This document shows, in pieces, positions 36,301 to 44,646 of a stretch of DNA of 64,000 bases. This stretch comes from Microbacterium pumilum. Lineage in GTDB: Bacteria; Actinomycetota; Actinomycetes; Actinomycetales; Microbacteriaceae. The position numbers were made by a program, and so were the translations under genes. Under the pieces are notes generated by a model. The model was not told the DNA's origin. It worked only from the letters and a program-made list of their open reading frames with translations, and did not search any database. Position 1 is the first letter of the stretch; the number at the start of each line of letters is the position of its first letter. Where the stretch lies: positions 558,001 to 622,000 of the forward strand of contig NZ_BAAAOH010000001.1 in NCBI RefSeq assembly GCF_039530225.1. The letters run 5' to 3'.

Positions 36301-37126
36301 GTCGGGCGAACTCGAAGGCGACACTGCCATGGTCAACCTGCCGCGTGCGCTCGAACTCTACGACCGCGCACGCGACGAACTGTCCAAGTCGAAAGTGCTG
36401 AACGTCCTCGGCGCCCGCGCCTACTATCGCGGCGACTGGACGACTGCCGCAGTGCTCTACGGTCAGGCGGGCGAAGCCGCTCAGGCGGCCGGTGACGTCG
36501 TGGGTGCTGCGATCGAGACCGCGAACGCGGCCGAGATCCTCGTCGATCAGGGACGCTTCGCCGAGGCCCAGCCTCTCATCGACGATGCGCTCCGCGTGTT
36601 CGAGGCATCGGACAATCCGTACCTTGTGGCGTTCGTCACCGGATTCATCGGCCGCGCGGCACTGCGGAGAGGGGATCCGGATGCCGCACGCGCGGCATTC
36701 CTCTCGTCGGCCGAGGGCTTCGAGAGCCTCGGCGAGCACGACGCCGCAATCGATGCGCGCGTGCGGCTCGCGGAGGCGGCGCTCGACGCAGGCGACGTGC
36801 TCGCAGCCGCCGAGACGCTCGGTGCGCTCTCGGAGCCGGATGGCGTGGGCCCGTCGGTGAGCCGACTCCTCAGGCAGCGGGCACGTCTTGCGGCGGCGGC
36901 GGGCGACACCGCCGCCGCGGGCGCGCTCGCGCTCGAGGCGCTCGATGCGGCGGCCTCGACGCCGTTCGAGCGGGCGCTGTCGCTCGTGCTGATCTCACAG
37001 CTCTCGCCCGAAGACGGCGCGCTCGCACTCGAGGCAGAGGCGATCCTGCGGGGCCTCGGCCTGGCCGACGTCGATCTGATCGTCCCGCACTCTCCCACCC
37101 CGTCGCCCAGAGAGACCCCCCGATGA
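33371..37126 (+). CDS. tandem nucleotidyl cyclase / AAA (STAND-type) ATPase / TPR signalling protein
   Basis: A 1251-residue protein of soluble adenylyl cyclase layout. Cyclase domain 1 (about 28-190) keeps both metal aspartates (Asp36 in VVVDISGFT, Asp85 in VVKFAGDAL) but lacks the Asn-Arg pair. Domain 2 (about 225-410) lacks the aspartates but has Asn361 and Arg365 in DPTNLAARLA; so a single composite active site is likely. A P-loop ATPase follows (GPAGIGKTR at 456-464; LVIDDAQWVD near 580) and then helical TPR-like repeats (about 810-1230). I start at GTG 33371, with GGGAAGGG 5 bases upstream; an earlier GTG at 33287 has none. Its stop overlaps the next gene's ATG. It probably makes cAMP, cGMP or another cyclic nucleotide when the ATPase/TPR part senses a cue. 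It is cytoplasmic. Confidence 0.85.
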   Translation: MTSLVAASALSPRLLHGVSDDADPHMRIDGTAVVVDISGFTTLSEQLAAAGREGTEQLIATLSRVFTVLLPVTDDGGDVVKFAGDALFILFTGTDHAKHAVHAAWNMNRVLATIGDIHLSSARAKLRMSVGVHSGTFEVLLTGDDHVSAILTGAATSRVLELQNAAAAGRILVSDQTAAALPVRQVAAEEGVPGAHRLLRAGSVATASLMALSVGRTEAADRFLPRAFAERHDLLGAEPDHRWAAIAFVQVSGVPDEPGPADLERMSRLTGLVEAAAADTGATLLDVDPSVGGYRYFLTAGAPTTAQDPEGRLVTAALRIVAAGGGDGYTLRAGVTSGRVFAGFVGATYRQTYTVMGDPTNLAARLAARAGAGTVLVARSALERTGRPFETEDAGTISVKGKTQQIPVAIVTGRGGATVLERQQVPFVGRTEELSRLRSALADAAAEVGSVLTVTGPAGIGKTRLIDHALAETPLRVLRAHGDRYGANTPYRTLQSLLRPLLDIPASATAADAGAMLARAIAQGMPALVPWLPLLAPAFDAAVPDTPEVSAIDDAFRAERTSLVLVEFITASTTDPGVLVIDDAQWVDPASQAVLEVVIAADASHAIVLLRRDEARGVPPLGESIALGGLDDVAIRDIIEAVAGRRLLPADARPIISRSGGNPLFAIELATGLAAGERSLGDDALGIEQLVGERIDALPDAERATLRRAAVLGIRVPLGLYLRCVGAPLISGGLGAFLELGPDSVSFRSELFRDVAYGQLSFQVRRELHRAAAAAIESDPMLGGPSRALMLAAHYEAAGEWEAAHEAARQAAEMAAQAFALEEAVRAYRVAVEAAKRAGDSDQLADLLEALGRVSVAGGWAKEGLDAFSAARKLISDTVSRARLDRERAYALNVLGRQDEAVQALRTARRALTGTGEEGRAILAAIDVTEAGLRLRQARWSDARRLAQDAAALLDGHTADDTETRVLADALRYGDIASGELEGDTAMVNLPRALELYDRARDELSKSKVLNVLGARAYYRGDWTTAAVLYGQAGEAAQAAGDVVGAAIETANAAEILVDQGRFAEAQPLIDDALRVFEASDNPYLVAFVTGFIGRAALRRGDPDAARAAFLSSAEGFESLGEHDAAIDARVRLAEAALDAGDVLAAAETLGALSEPDGVGPSVSRLLRQRARLAAAAGDTAAAGALALEALDAAASTPFERALSLVLISQLSPEDGALALEAEAILRGLGLADVDLIVPHSPTPSPRETPR

Positions 37127-40100
37127 TGCCAGCCTCCATCCTCCGCACCGCGTCAGCGACCGCAGTCGGCGCGCTCCTGATCGCGGGGCTGGTCACGACC
37201 TCGCCCGCGCCTGGCGCACAAGCAGCACCGCTCCCCGCCGGCGCCGAGACCTTCGACGTGACGGCCGGCCACGGCGGGGAATCGCAGAACGCGTTCCTCA
37301 CCGCCGACGCCCAGCGGGTCCTCTTCACGTCCACCGCCAGCGACCTCGTCGACGGGGATGTGAACGGGCAGGCGGACATCTTCTTGAAGGCCGCGATTCC
37401 GGGATCCGACGACCCGTTCTCCGGCTCGGCGACGCTCGTGAGCGCTCCGGACGGCCCCGTCGCCGCAACTCGGGCGAACGGGGCCAGCGATGAGGCCGTC
37501 GCGAGCGCGGACGCGCGGTACGTCGCCTTCACGAGCTCCGCGACGAACCTCGTCGCCCTGCCGAGCACCGGCGACGGCCGCACCTACATCTACGTGCGCG
37601 ACACCTTGGCGAACAGGACCATCCGCATCCAGGGCGGCGAGGAGCCCGACGGCTCGTCGTACCGTCCCGATCTCAGCGATGACGGTCGCCGGCTCGTGTT
37701 CACCTCGGATGCGGGCAACCTCGGCGCGCCCGGCGCCGACACGAACGCGACGACCGACACATTCGTCGTCGACCTCGATGCGAACGGCGATGGCACGATC
37801 GGCGATCTTTTGGTGATCAAGCTCTTCCCGAACGATCAGGTGGAACCCGGAACCCACGACGCCGTGATCAGCGGCAATGGCGCGATCGTCGGAGTGCTGA
37901 CCCGATGGACACCGGGCGCGGGTTACATCGCCGATACGGACTCGCTCTACGCGGTCAAGCTCGGCAGCGGGGCCCTGCAGGTGGGCGACTCCGGATTCGT
38001 CCAGAGCCAGGTTCTGGGCCGGCCATCGGTCGACGCCACCGGCACCGTGTTCGCGTTCGTCAAGGACCAGGCATGCGCCCTCGGCTCGGAGGGCGTGGCG
38101 GTCGTGGCGTCGCTCACCAGCGTCTCGGGGATCTTCTCGGTGGCGGTCGGAACGATCCTCACCGACATGCGGTCCGGCTGGGTCGCCGATCCCGTCGTCT
38201 CGGCGGACGGCAGCACGATCGCCTGGACGACGACCGTTCCCCCGTTCGACTTCGGCAACGGAGGTGTTCCGGCTCCGCCGCTCGCCGAGGCCGTCGTGCG
38301 CGTCCAGCAGGCGTCGTGGTGGGATGCGAGCGGGACCGAGTCCGCGACATGCAGCGGCATCCTCGCGGGCGAGTGGTACGACGTCGCGGAAGGGGCTCAC
38401 GCGACACTGTCGGCAACGGGGCGCTCGCTCGCGTTCCAGTCGCCCGAGCCTGCCGGCATCCATGTGGTGGACCGCCACTCGAGCGACGGACTCTCGGTGA
38501 CGAGTGTGCAGGGCTCGATCATCACCCCGTCGTTCGTCACGGAGGTGCCGATCGCGAACATCCCGCTGACATCGTTGCGCGACTACGCAGCGACGCTCGC
38601 CGACTCACCGATCTACCGGCTGCCGATCTATCGGCTGCCCATCTATCGGCTGCCGATCTACCGGCTGCCCATCTATCGGCTCCTCGTGGAAGATGCCCCG
38701 ATCTACCGGCTCCCGATCTACCGGCTCCCGATCTACCGGCTGCCTATCTACCGGCTCGACCTGCCGGGCGGGTGGCCGCAGGTCCTCGAGGGCACACCCT
38801 TCGCGGACGAACTCCTCCACACCGTGACGCTCGACGAGGTGCTGGCTTGGGCGGACGACAATCCCGGCACCGGTGCATCCGATCGCATCCACTCGTTGAC
38901 GCTCGTGGACGTCGGTTTGCAAGGCAGTGGCCTCGACGCCCTGAGCCTCGCGTCGTACGCGCTCGGCAACGCACCCGTAGCCGACCTCACGATCCCGGGC
39001 ACCGGATCGAACCTCGAGCGCTGGCAGACGCGCGTCGACGCGCAGGGACTCGGTGTCACCGTCGACGGCGAGACGGTGCTCGCCGACCTCGACGCTGCGG
39101 GCCTCGACATCGCTGCGACCGGGATCGAGCAGCTCTCGCTCAGCGACCTCGACGACTCCGTCATCGATGAGACGCTGCTGGGCCTGCTCGTCATCGATCC
39201 CGACCTCCTCCCGGGGACCCCGATGGGAGCCATCGAGGTGACGACCCTCGACCTCGAGGCGCGCCTTGCCCTGTTCGGCGATCAAGGCGTGACCGGGACG
39301 CTCGCCCAGCCGTCCGTCCCGCTTCTCGATACCGCGACCTTCGGCGACCTCGCGAAGGGCGCCTCTTCGCTCACGTTCGGCGACGTGCTGTTCTCGCTCC
39401 TCGACGCCGACAGCTATCCGTGGGAGCAGATCTCGGCTTCGTCGATCGACCCGCGAGACGCCTCGGGGTACTCGCCGCAGAGCTGTGTGGGAGGCACGCG
39501 CTGCACGTACGACTCGCCGTTCCGCTTCTCCTTCGACGTCGGCCCGGGCGAGCCGACCCGATTCGTCGCACCGACGGCCTCCGTGACCCTTCCGACGGGA
39601 ACCGTGCCGCTCGAACTCAAGGCTCGCGGCTCGGGGCCGGGCGTCGCGTGGAACTCATCGGCTGCGTACAGCGGCCCCGCGGCGATCGACGGCTCCCTGA
39701 TCACGGTTCCGATGGCCGATACGGAGGCGGGCACCGTGTTCGAGTTGGCGGCCGTCTACTCGCCTGCGACGTTCAACGGCGACATCTCCGCGACGGCCGT
39801 GCTGACCTCCGGGACCCAGCGCGCCGTGAGCACGCTGAGCGGTGCCACTGCGCTGAGCCGCTGGGATGACCCGTCTCACACGTGGTCCGCGGACTCCGGA
39901 TGGGAGCAGGGGTTCGAGGGCGTCGTTCTGCGCCCCGGAACCCTGTACTACGAGTGGATCTCGCCGTCCGATCTCACGACGGACGACACGGGCGCGACCG
40001 TCCAGGGACCGGCGCTCGACGAGGACTTCTACCTCGTCGACCCGCCGGCGCCGGGCAAGCGACTCGTGCTCTCGACGAACGCGAGCGACGGTCAGATCTC

Positions 40101-43100
40101 GCTCTCGCTGTACAGCAGAACGGGTGCCGCCTCGGCGGCTCTCGGCGTTGCGAACGCCGGACCCGCGCCTGGTACGGCCGTGACCGAGCAGAACACCTCG
40201 GGCGAGCCTTCGCTCGCAGGCGCCGATGCTGCCACGGCGATCCAAGGGCGCACCCTCGTCGACCAGGCGGTGCAGCGAGGCGCAGGCACGTCGTCCGTCG
40301 AGGCGGCATCGACGGATGCCGCGGCCGGCGAACAGCTCCTCGTCAGGGTTGCGAGCGGCAACGGGCGGCCGAGCTCCACCATGTACTCGCTGCGCGTGCA
40401 GTACCTCGACGAGCCTGTCGAGACGGTGTGCACGCCGTGGACTCCCGCATTCCAGACGGATCCCTCGTCCGTCCCCGTCAGCGACCCTCTCACCGACGCG
40501 ACGAACACGATCTACCTCGTCGACACCGGCCGCTACGACGCGACCTTCGGACCGGGCGCAACCGATCAGGCGAAGCTCGCCCTCGCGAGCCTGTCGGGCA
40601 CAGGCGAGGTCGGGGGGTCGACCGTCCAGGGTGCGGTGCTGTCGGTGGATGCCTCGCCCGGCGTCGTGGCCGCCCGCGCGGCGTCGGATCAGAATCCCTG
40701 CTCCATGAGTGCGCGCGAGGCACTCACGACCGCGATCAACGACTACGTCACGCAGCAGCTCGGCGATCGCCGCGACCAGATCCGCTCTGTCGTCGTCGTC
40801 GGCGGCGACGAGGTCATCCCGATGGCACCCGTGGCACAGCACACCAGCCAGTTCACGGAGAGCAGTCATGCGGGCGACCTGCGCCTCAGCGCGACTCCGA
40901 CCGGCGCGGAATGCCCCGCGGAGGTCGAGGCGGGCGCGCTCGACGCCTGCGCGACTCCGCTTTCGGCAGCGGCTGCGGCATCCGTGATCCTGACCGACGA
41001 CCCCTACGGCCTTGCCAAGGCGTACGAGTCGCTCGGCGGCTACCTGTATGTGCCGACGACCGCCCTCGGACGCCTCGTGGAAGGGCCCGAGGGCGTGCAG
41101 ACGATCGCGAAGAGCTTCCTCGATGCGGACGGCACTCTGCCCGCTCCTGGCGTGCTCGATGCCGACTCGACACTCACCGCCGGCTACGGCGCCTGGAGCG
41201 AGTTGCCCGAAGACGTCACCGCGGCGCTGTCGTGGCGGTCGTCATCGAACGCGACCTTGGGCGCCGATGACCCGGACGGCCTCTGGGACGCCGCCGACAT
41301 GGCGGACTCGCTCTTCCCATCGGACGGAAACACCCCTCGGGTGGTGTCGATCAACACGCACGCCGATGAGACGCGCATGCTCCCGGGAGTCGACGATGCC
41401 GAGAGCGGTGCCTTCGACGATGCGGATCTCTTCACGACCGACAGTGTCTCGTCGCCGGAGGATCTCTCGGGGTCGCTCGTCTTCCTCATCGGCTGCCACG
41501 CCGGAAACAACCTCCCCGCCGCGTATTACGGCCAGGACGCGCGCGACTGGGTCGACGTGTTCTCGAACGCGGCGGGCTACGTCGGCAACACGGGTTACGG
41601 GCTCGCGAACGACGTGACGACCGCGCTCAGCGAGCGGCTTCTCGCGATGTATGCGAACTGGATCGGCGTCCAGGTCGACGGAGAGAAGGTCTCGGCATCC
41701 GAAGCTCTGCTCTACGCCAAGCAGTCCTACCTCGGAGGGCTCGGGCTGTACTCGGGCTACGACGAGAAGGTGCTCATGGAGGCCGTCTACTACGGTCTGC
41801 CGATGTACACCTTCGCTGACGCAGCCACGACGAAGGATGCTCCGGTTCCTGAGATCCCGGCGGCGCTCGAGGATCTGCAGACTTCCGGCGGTCTCTCCAC
41901 CGCCGCGCTGACGCTCACGCCGTCATTCCAGAAGCGGACGACGCAGGATGCGTCCGGCGCGGAGGTGTCCTATCTCGTCGCCGACGGTCAGGATCCCGCC
42001 GTGATCTCAGGGCAGCCCGTGCTGCCGAAGATCGTCTCGCAGCTTCGTCCCGAAGACGGACTGACGCCGCGCGGCGCACTCATCACCGCGCTCACCTCCG
42101 AAGTCGAGGACGGGGTGACACCGGCCATCGCGGAGGCCGGCGTCGGGACGAACGACACGAGGGCGACCCGTACCGACCTCGCATTCCCATCGAGCTTCGC
42201 GACGATCACGAAGCAGGACACCCCCGACGGACCAGCGGACTTCCTCGTCGTGACACCCGGTCGTGTCGAAGCCCCCCGCGGATCCACTGCGGGCACGGGA
42301 TCCTTCGAACGATTCACCAGCCTCGACCTCGATGTCGTGTACGGACCTGCCGATGCCGCCGACACCACGCCGCCGTCGGTATCGGCGATGGAGACTTCGC
42401 GTGGGATCTTCTCGTTCGCCGTGGACGGAACGGGCTCCGCGGCCACGCGCGGCATCGTGCTCGTCCAGCCAGAGGGCGAGACCGCCTGGCAGCGGCTCGA
42501 CGTCTCGTTCGCCGACGGGACGGGCACCGCGACACTCCCCCAGGACGGGAGATCGTATCGCTGGATCCTTCAGGTTGCGGATGCCGCCGGCAACGTCGTC
42601 GTCGACACGGACCGCGGCCATCTCGACGTGGAGTCCGCCCCCGCTCCCTCGCTCGGGGACGCGGGCGGGACGGCCGTCGTCGCCGCGGGCGCGTCACTCC
42701 GGCGAGAGGTCGAGGTCACCGATGCCGCGGCAGGCGAACGGCTCACCGGACGCGTGACCGCCACGGCTGTGGGATCATCCGCGGCCTCCGCGACATCGGT
42801 CGCCGCCGTCGTGACGGGTCCCGACGGAGCGACAAGGGCGATGATCGATCAGGTGTTCACGACGCCGGGAGAATACGCCGTCACCCTCACGATCTGCCGC
42901 GCCGATGCGTGCACCTCGGCTGAGTTCCCGGTCGAGGTTCCCCTGCCGAACGCCGCACCCTCGGCATCCGTGGCCCTCTCGTCGGATGCTGATCCCGTCA
43001 CGCCGACGTCTGTGCTCACGGCAGACGCTGAAGGAACCGACCCGGACGGCGACCCCGTCGCACTCTCGTACGCCTGGACGCGCAACGGCGCTCCCGTCGG

Positions 43101-44064
43101 CGACGACAGCGCGACGCTCGCGCTGGATGGCATTGCCTCGCCGGGCGATGTCATCGGCGTCACGGCGACTCCGAACGACGGCAAGACAGCCGGCCATGCA
43201 GCCTCTGCGTCGATCCAGGTTCCCATCCCGCCTGCGCCGCCGGTCATCACCGCCACCGCGACGAACGCCGCAGGGGCCTACGTCGCAGACACGTGGAGCC
43301 GTTCGGCCGTCGACATCCGATTCACCTGCACCTCGGGGGCGGCCGTGCTGAACTGTCCCCCGTCTCGGACGATCGCCGACGATACGGGCCGGGGCAGCCT
43401 CACGGTCAGCGGGACGATGAGCGACGTGCTCGGGCGCAGCGCCACGGCGAACATCGTCGTCAAGGTGGACCGCAGCGCACCCGCGCTCGCACCGAAGGTC
43501 ACCCCGGCGACAGTTGCTGTGGGAGGCACGGCGGTCGCGACGGCGAACGCCACCGACGCGGGCTCCGGGGTGGCTTCGCAATCGTGCGACAGCCCGGTGA
43601 CCGCGACCGCCGGGACGAAGTCCGTGTCGTGCAGGGCGACGGATGTCGCGGGCAACACGGCGACGAGCGACGCGACCTACACGGTCGAAGCGCCGAAGCC
43701 GCTGACGTGCGCCGGCCGCGCGGACCGCACCGCCCTGGCCCCGGTCAACGCTGACGGATCGAGTGTCTTCCTGCGAACATCGGGGGTGCCCGTGATCTTC
43801 TCTGCGTGCGACGCGAAGGGGGTGCCGATCGGCACCAGAGGTTTCGTCACCGGAGTGACACTCCTCTCGACCACGACGCTCCCCGCAGGTGCCAAGGTGA
43901 CCGAGCTCTGGTACCCACCGGTCGGAGCGTTCACCTACGTCAGGGCCACGAAGACCTGGCTCGGCCACATCTCGACCTTCCATCTCGCGACAGGAAAGAA
44001 ATACACCTACCGGGTGACCCTCGCCGACGGTACCTCCTTCACCGTCACGTTCGGAGTGCGATGA
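37123..44064 (+). CDS. giant secreted multidomain protein: beta-propeller, PIYRL repeats, caspase-like (clan CD) domain, Ig/HYR domains
   Basis: A 2313-residue exported protein with a signal peptide (cleavage near AQA-AP, residue 34). Residues about 45-490 hold seven PD40-like blades (LTADAQRVLFTS, ADARYVAFTS, LSDDGRRLVFTS, VDATGTVFAF, SADGSTIAWTT and others). Residues 496-545 are PIYRL five times, LVEDA, PIYRL four times. A leucine-rich-like region follows to about 790. Residues about 1120-1590 resemble gingipain/caspase-type peptidases: RSVVVVGGDEVIPM, His1413 in SINTHADETRM and Cys1458 in VFLIGCHAGNNLP as the probable dyad. PKD/Ig and HYR-like domains fill the end. No LPXTG anchor. ATG at 37123 (or 37126) overlaps the cyclase stop; the end overlaps the next gene by ATGA. 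Enzyme activity is inferred, not shown. Confidence 0.75.
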   Translation: MMPASILRTASATAVGALLIAGLVTTSPAPGAQAAPLPAGAETFDVTAGHGGESQNAFLTADAQRVLFTSTASDLVDGDVNGQADIFLKAAIPGSDDPFSGSATLVSAPDGPVAATRANGASDEAVASADARYVAFTSSATNLVALPSTGDGRTYIYVRDTLANRTIRIQGGEEPDGSSYRPDLSDDGRRLVFTSDAGNLGAPGADTNATTDTFVVDLDANGDGTIGDLLVIKLFPNDQVEPGTHDAVISGNGAIVGVLTRWTPGAGYIADTDSLYAVKLGSGALQVGDSGFVQSQVLGRPSVDATGTVFAFVKDQACALGSEGVAVVASLTSVSGIFSVAVGTILTDMRSGWVADPVVSADGSTIAWTTTVPPFDFGNGGVPAPPLAEAVVRVQQASWWDASGTESATCSGILAGEWYDVAEGAHATLSATGRSLAFQSPEPAGIHVVDRHSSDGLSVTSVQGSIITPSFVTEVPIANIPLTSLRDYAATLADSPIYRLPIYRLPIYRLPIYRLPIYRLLVEDAPIYRLPIYRLPIYRLPIYRLDLPGGWPQVLEGTPFADELLHTVTLDEVLAWADDNPGTGASDRIHSLTLVDVGLQGSGLDALSLASYALGNAPVADLTIPGTGSNLERWQTRVDAQGLGVTVDGETVLADLDAAGLDIAATGIEQLSLSDLDDSVIDETLLGLLVIDPDLLPGTPMGAIEVTTLDLEARLALFGDQGVTGTLAQPSVPLLDTATFGDLAKGASSLTFGDVLFSLLDADSYPWEQISASSIDPRDASGYSPQSCVGGTRCTYDSPFRFSFDVGPGEPTRFVAPTASVTLPTGTVPLELKARGSGPGVAWNSSAAYSGPAAIDGSLITVPMADTEAGTVFELAAVYSPATFNGDISATAVLTSGTQRAVSTLSGATALSRWDDPSHTWSADSGWEQGFEGVVLRPGTLYYEWISPSDLTTDDTGATVQGPALDEDFYLVDPPAPGKRLVLSTNASDGQISLSLYSRTGAASAALGVANAGPAPGTAVTEQNTSGEPSLAGADAATAIQGRTLVDQAVQRGAGTSSVEAASTDAAAGEQLLVRVASGNGRPSSTMYSLRVQYLDEPVETVCTPWTPAFQTDPSSVPVSDPLTDATNTIYLVDTGRYDATFGPGATDQAKLALASLSGTGEVGGSTVQGAVLSVDASPGVVAARAASDQNPCSMSAREALTTAINDYVTQQLGDRRDQIRSVVVVGGDEVIPMAPVAQHTSQFTESSHAGDLRLSATPTGAECPAEVEAGALDACATPLSAAAAASVILTDDPYGLAKAYESLGGYLYVPTTALGRLVEGPEGVQTIAKSFLDADGTLPAPGVLDADSTLTAGYGAWSELPEDVTAALSWRSSSNATLGADDPDGLWDAADMADSLFPSDGNTPRVVSINTHADETRMLPGVDDAESGAFDDADLFTTDSVSSPEDLSGSLVFLIGCHAGNNLPAAYYGQDARDWVDVFSNAAGYVGNTGYGLANDVTTALSERLLAMYANWIGVQVDGEKVSASEALLYAKQSYLGGLGLYSGYDEKVLMEAVYYGLPMYTFADAATTKDAPVPEIPAALEDLQTSGGLSTAALTLTPSFQKRTTQDASGAEVSYLVADGQDPAVISGQPVLPKIVSQLRPEDGLTPRGALITALTSEVEDGVTPAIAEAGVGTNDTRATRTDLAFPSSFATITKQDTPDGPADFLVVTPGRVEAPRGSTAGTGSFERFTSLDLDVVYGPADAADTTPPSVSAMETSRGIFSFAVDGTGSAATRGIVLVQPEGETAWQRLDVSFADGTGTATLPQDGRSYRWILQVADAAGNVVVDTDRGHLDVESAPAPSLGDAGGTAVVAAGASLRREVEVTDAAAGERLTGRVTATAVGSSAASATSVAAVVTGPDGATRAMIDQVFTTPGEYAVTLTICRADACTSAEFPVEVPLPNAAPSASVALSSDADPVTPTSVLTADAEGTDPDGDPVALSYAWTRNGAPVGDDSATLALDGIASPGDVIGVTATPNDGKTAGHAASASIQVPIPPAPPVITATATNAAGAYVADTWSRSAVDIRFTCTSGAAVLNCPPSRTIADDTGRGSLTVSGTMSDVLGRSATANIVVKVDRSAPALAPKVTPATVAVGGTAVATANATDAGSGVASQSCDSPVTATAGTKSVSCRATDVAGNTATSDATYTVEAPKPLTCAGRADRTALAPVNADGSSVFLRTSGVPVIFSACDAKGVPIGTRGFVTGVTLLSTTTLPAGAKVTELWYPPVGAFTYVRATKTWLGHISTFHLATGKKYTYRVTLADGTSFTVTFGVR
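38608..38757 (+). repeat. nine-copy 15-bp coding repeat (PIYRL)
   Basis: Units of the form CCGATCTACCGGCTG run at 38608-38682 (five copies), then a 15-base spacer encoding LVEDA, then four copies at 38698-38757. Third-base differences between units (TAC/TAT, CTG/CTC, CCG/CCC/CCT) show that the peptide, not just the DNA, is conserved. It is a contiguous coding repeat and not a CRISPR array. Confidence 0.9.
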
Positions 44065-44579
44065 CCGACGATCCCCCACCCACGCCCGACGATCGCACCC
44101 ATGCCCTCGCCGTCGCCATGCTCGGCGAGGTGACGGGTGAGATCGACCTCGCGGACCAGAAGGCGTCGATGCTGATCGGCAGCCTCGGCATCGCGTTCAG
44201 CATCGTCCTCAGCGGCATCATCGGCGGCGACTGGAGCCTGAACTCGCTCAGCGCGATCGGCGTGGCGCTGTGGATCGTCGGCACCGTCGCGGCGAGCGGC
44301 TCGGTCGTCGCGGCGGCGATGGCGGTGTGGCCGCGGCTGAGCAAAGGGCCGGGACCCGGCGCGATCACCTACTGGGGCCAGGTCCGCGGGCTCGAGTCGC
44401 CTGCGGCGGTCGCCGACGCGCTCGCGCAGCGCGGGCTCCAGCCGCCCGAGCGCACATATCAGCAGCTGCTGGTGCTCTCAGCGGTGGTGCAGCGCAAGTA
44501 TCGCTGCATCCGGTGGTCGATGGGGCTCGCCGGCGTCGGGATCGTGCTCGTCATCGTCGCCTTCCTGCTCGTGCGCTGA
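44061..44579 (+). CDS. small membrane protein resembling DUF5706 (Pycsar TM effector family)
   Basis: A 172-residue protein with two N-terminal membrane helices and one at the C-terminus (LAGVGIVLVIVAFLLVR). The segment EIDLADQKASMLIGSLGIAFS matches the ADxKA entry into helix 1 that marks DUF5706. AVWPRLSKGPGPGAITYWGQVRG after helix 2 and QQLLVLSAVVQRKYRCIRWSM before helix 3 also fit that family as I know it. DUF5706 proteins include PycTM, which breaks the membrane when it senses cCMP or cUMP made by a dedicated cyclase. Here the ATG overlaps the stop of the giant gene (ATGA), and the operon starts with a cyclase, so an effector role is plausible. The family call is from pattern recall and needs a profile search. 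Confidence 0.6.
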   Translation: MTDDPPPTPDDRTHALAVAMLGEVTGEIDLADQKASMLIGSLGIAFSIVLSGIIGGDWSLNSLSAIGVALWIVGTVAASGSVVAAAMAVWPRLSKGPGPGAITYWGQVRGLESPAAVADALAQRGLQPPERTYQQLLVLSAVVQRKYRCIRWSMGLAGVGIVLVIVAFLLVR

Positions 44580-44622
44580 CCGGCCGTGCGCAGAGTCGGG
44601 TGCCGCCGAATCGCGGGAGGGT

Positions 44623-44639
44623 TACCGTGGAACAGGAGG
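44623..44639 (+). promoter_or_regulatory. -10 element and ribosome site of the following gene
   Basis: TACCGT (44623-44628) and AGGAGG (44634-44639) precede the ATG at 44647. The promoter falls in the 67-base gap, so the next gene is probably not part of the cyclase operon. Confidence 0.4.
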
Positions 44640-44646
44640 TGAGTCG

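Noticed and set aside
38608..38757. CRISPR-like array
   Set aside because: 15-bp units are contiguous, lack spacers and are in frame within a large gene.
33371..44579. A bona fide Pycsar system
   Set aside because: Pycsar loci encode a small single-domain cyclase and an effector; here the cyclase is a large ATPase/TPR fusion and a giant secreted gene is in between, so I call it a candidate relative only.
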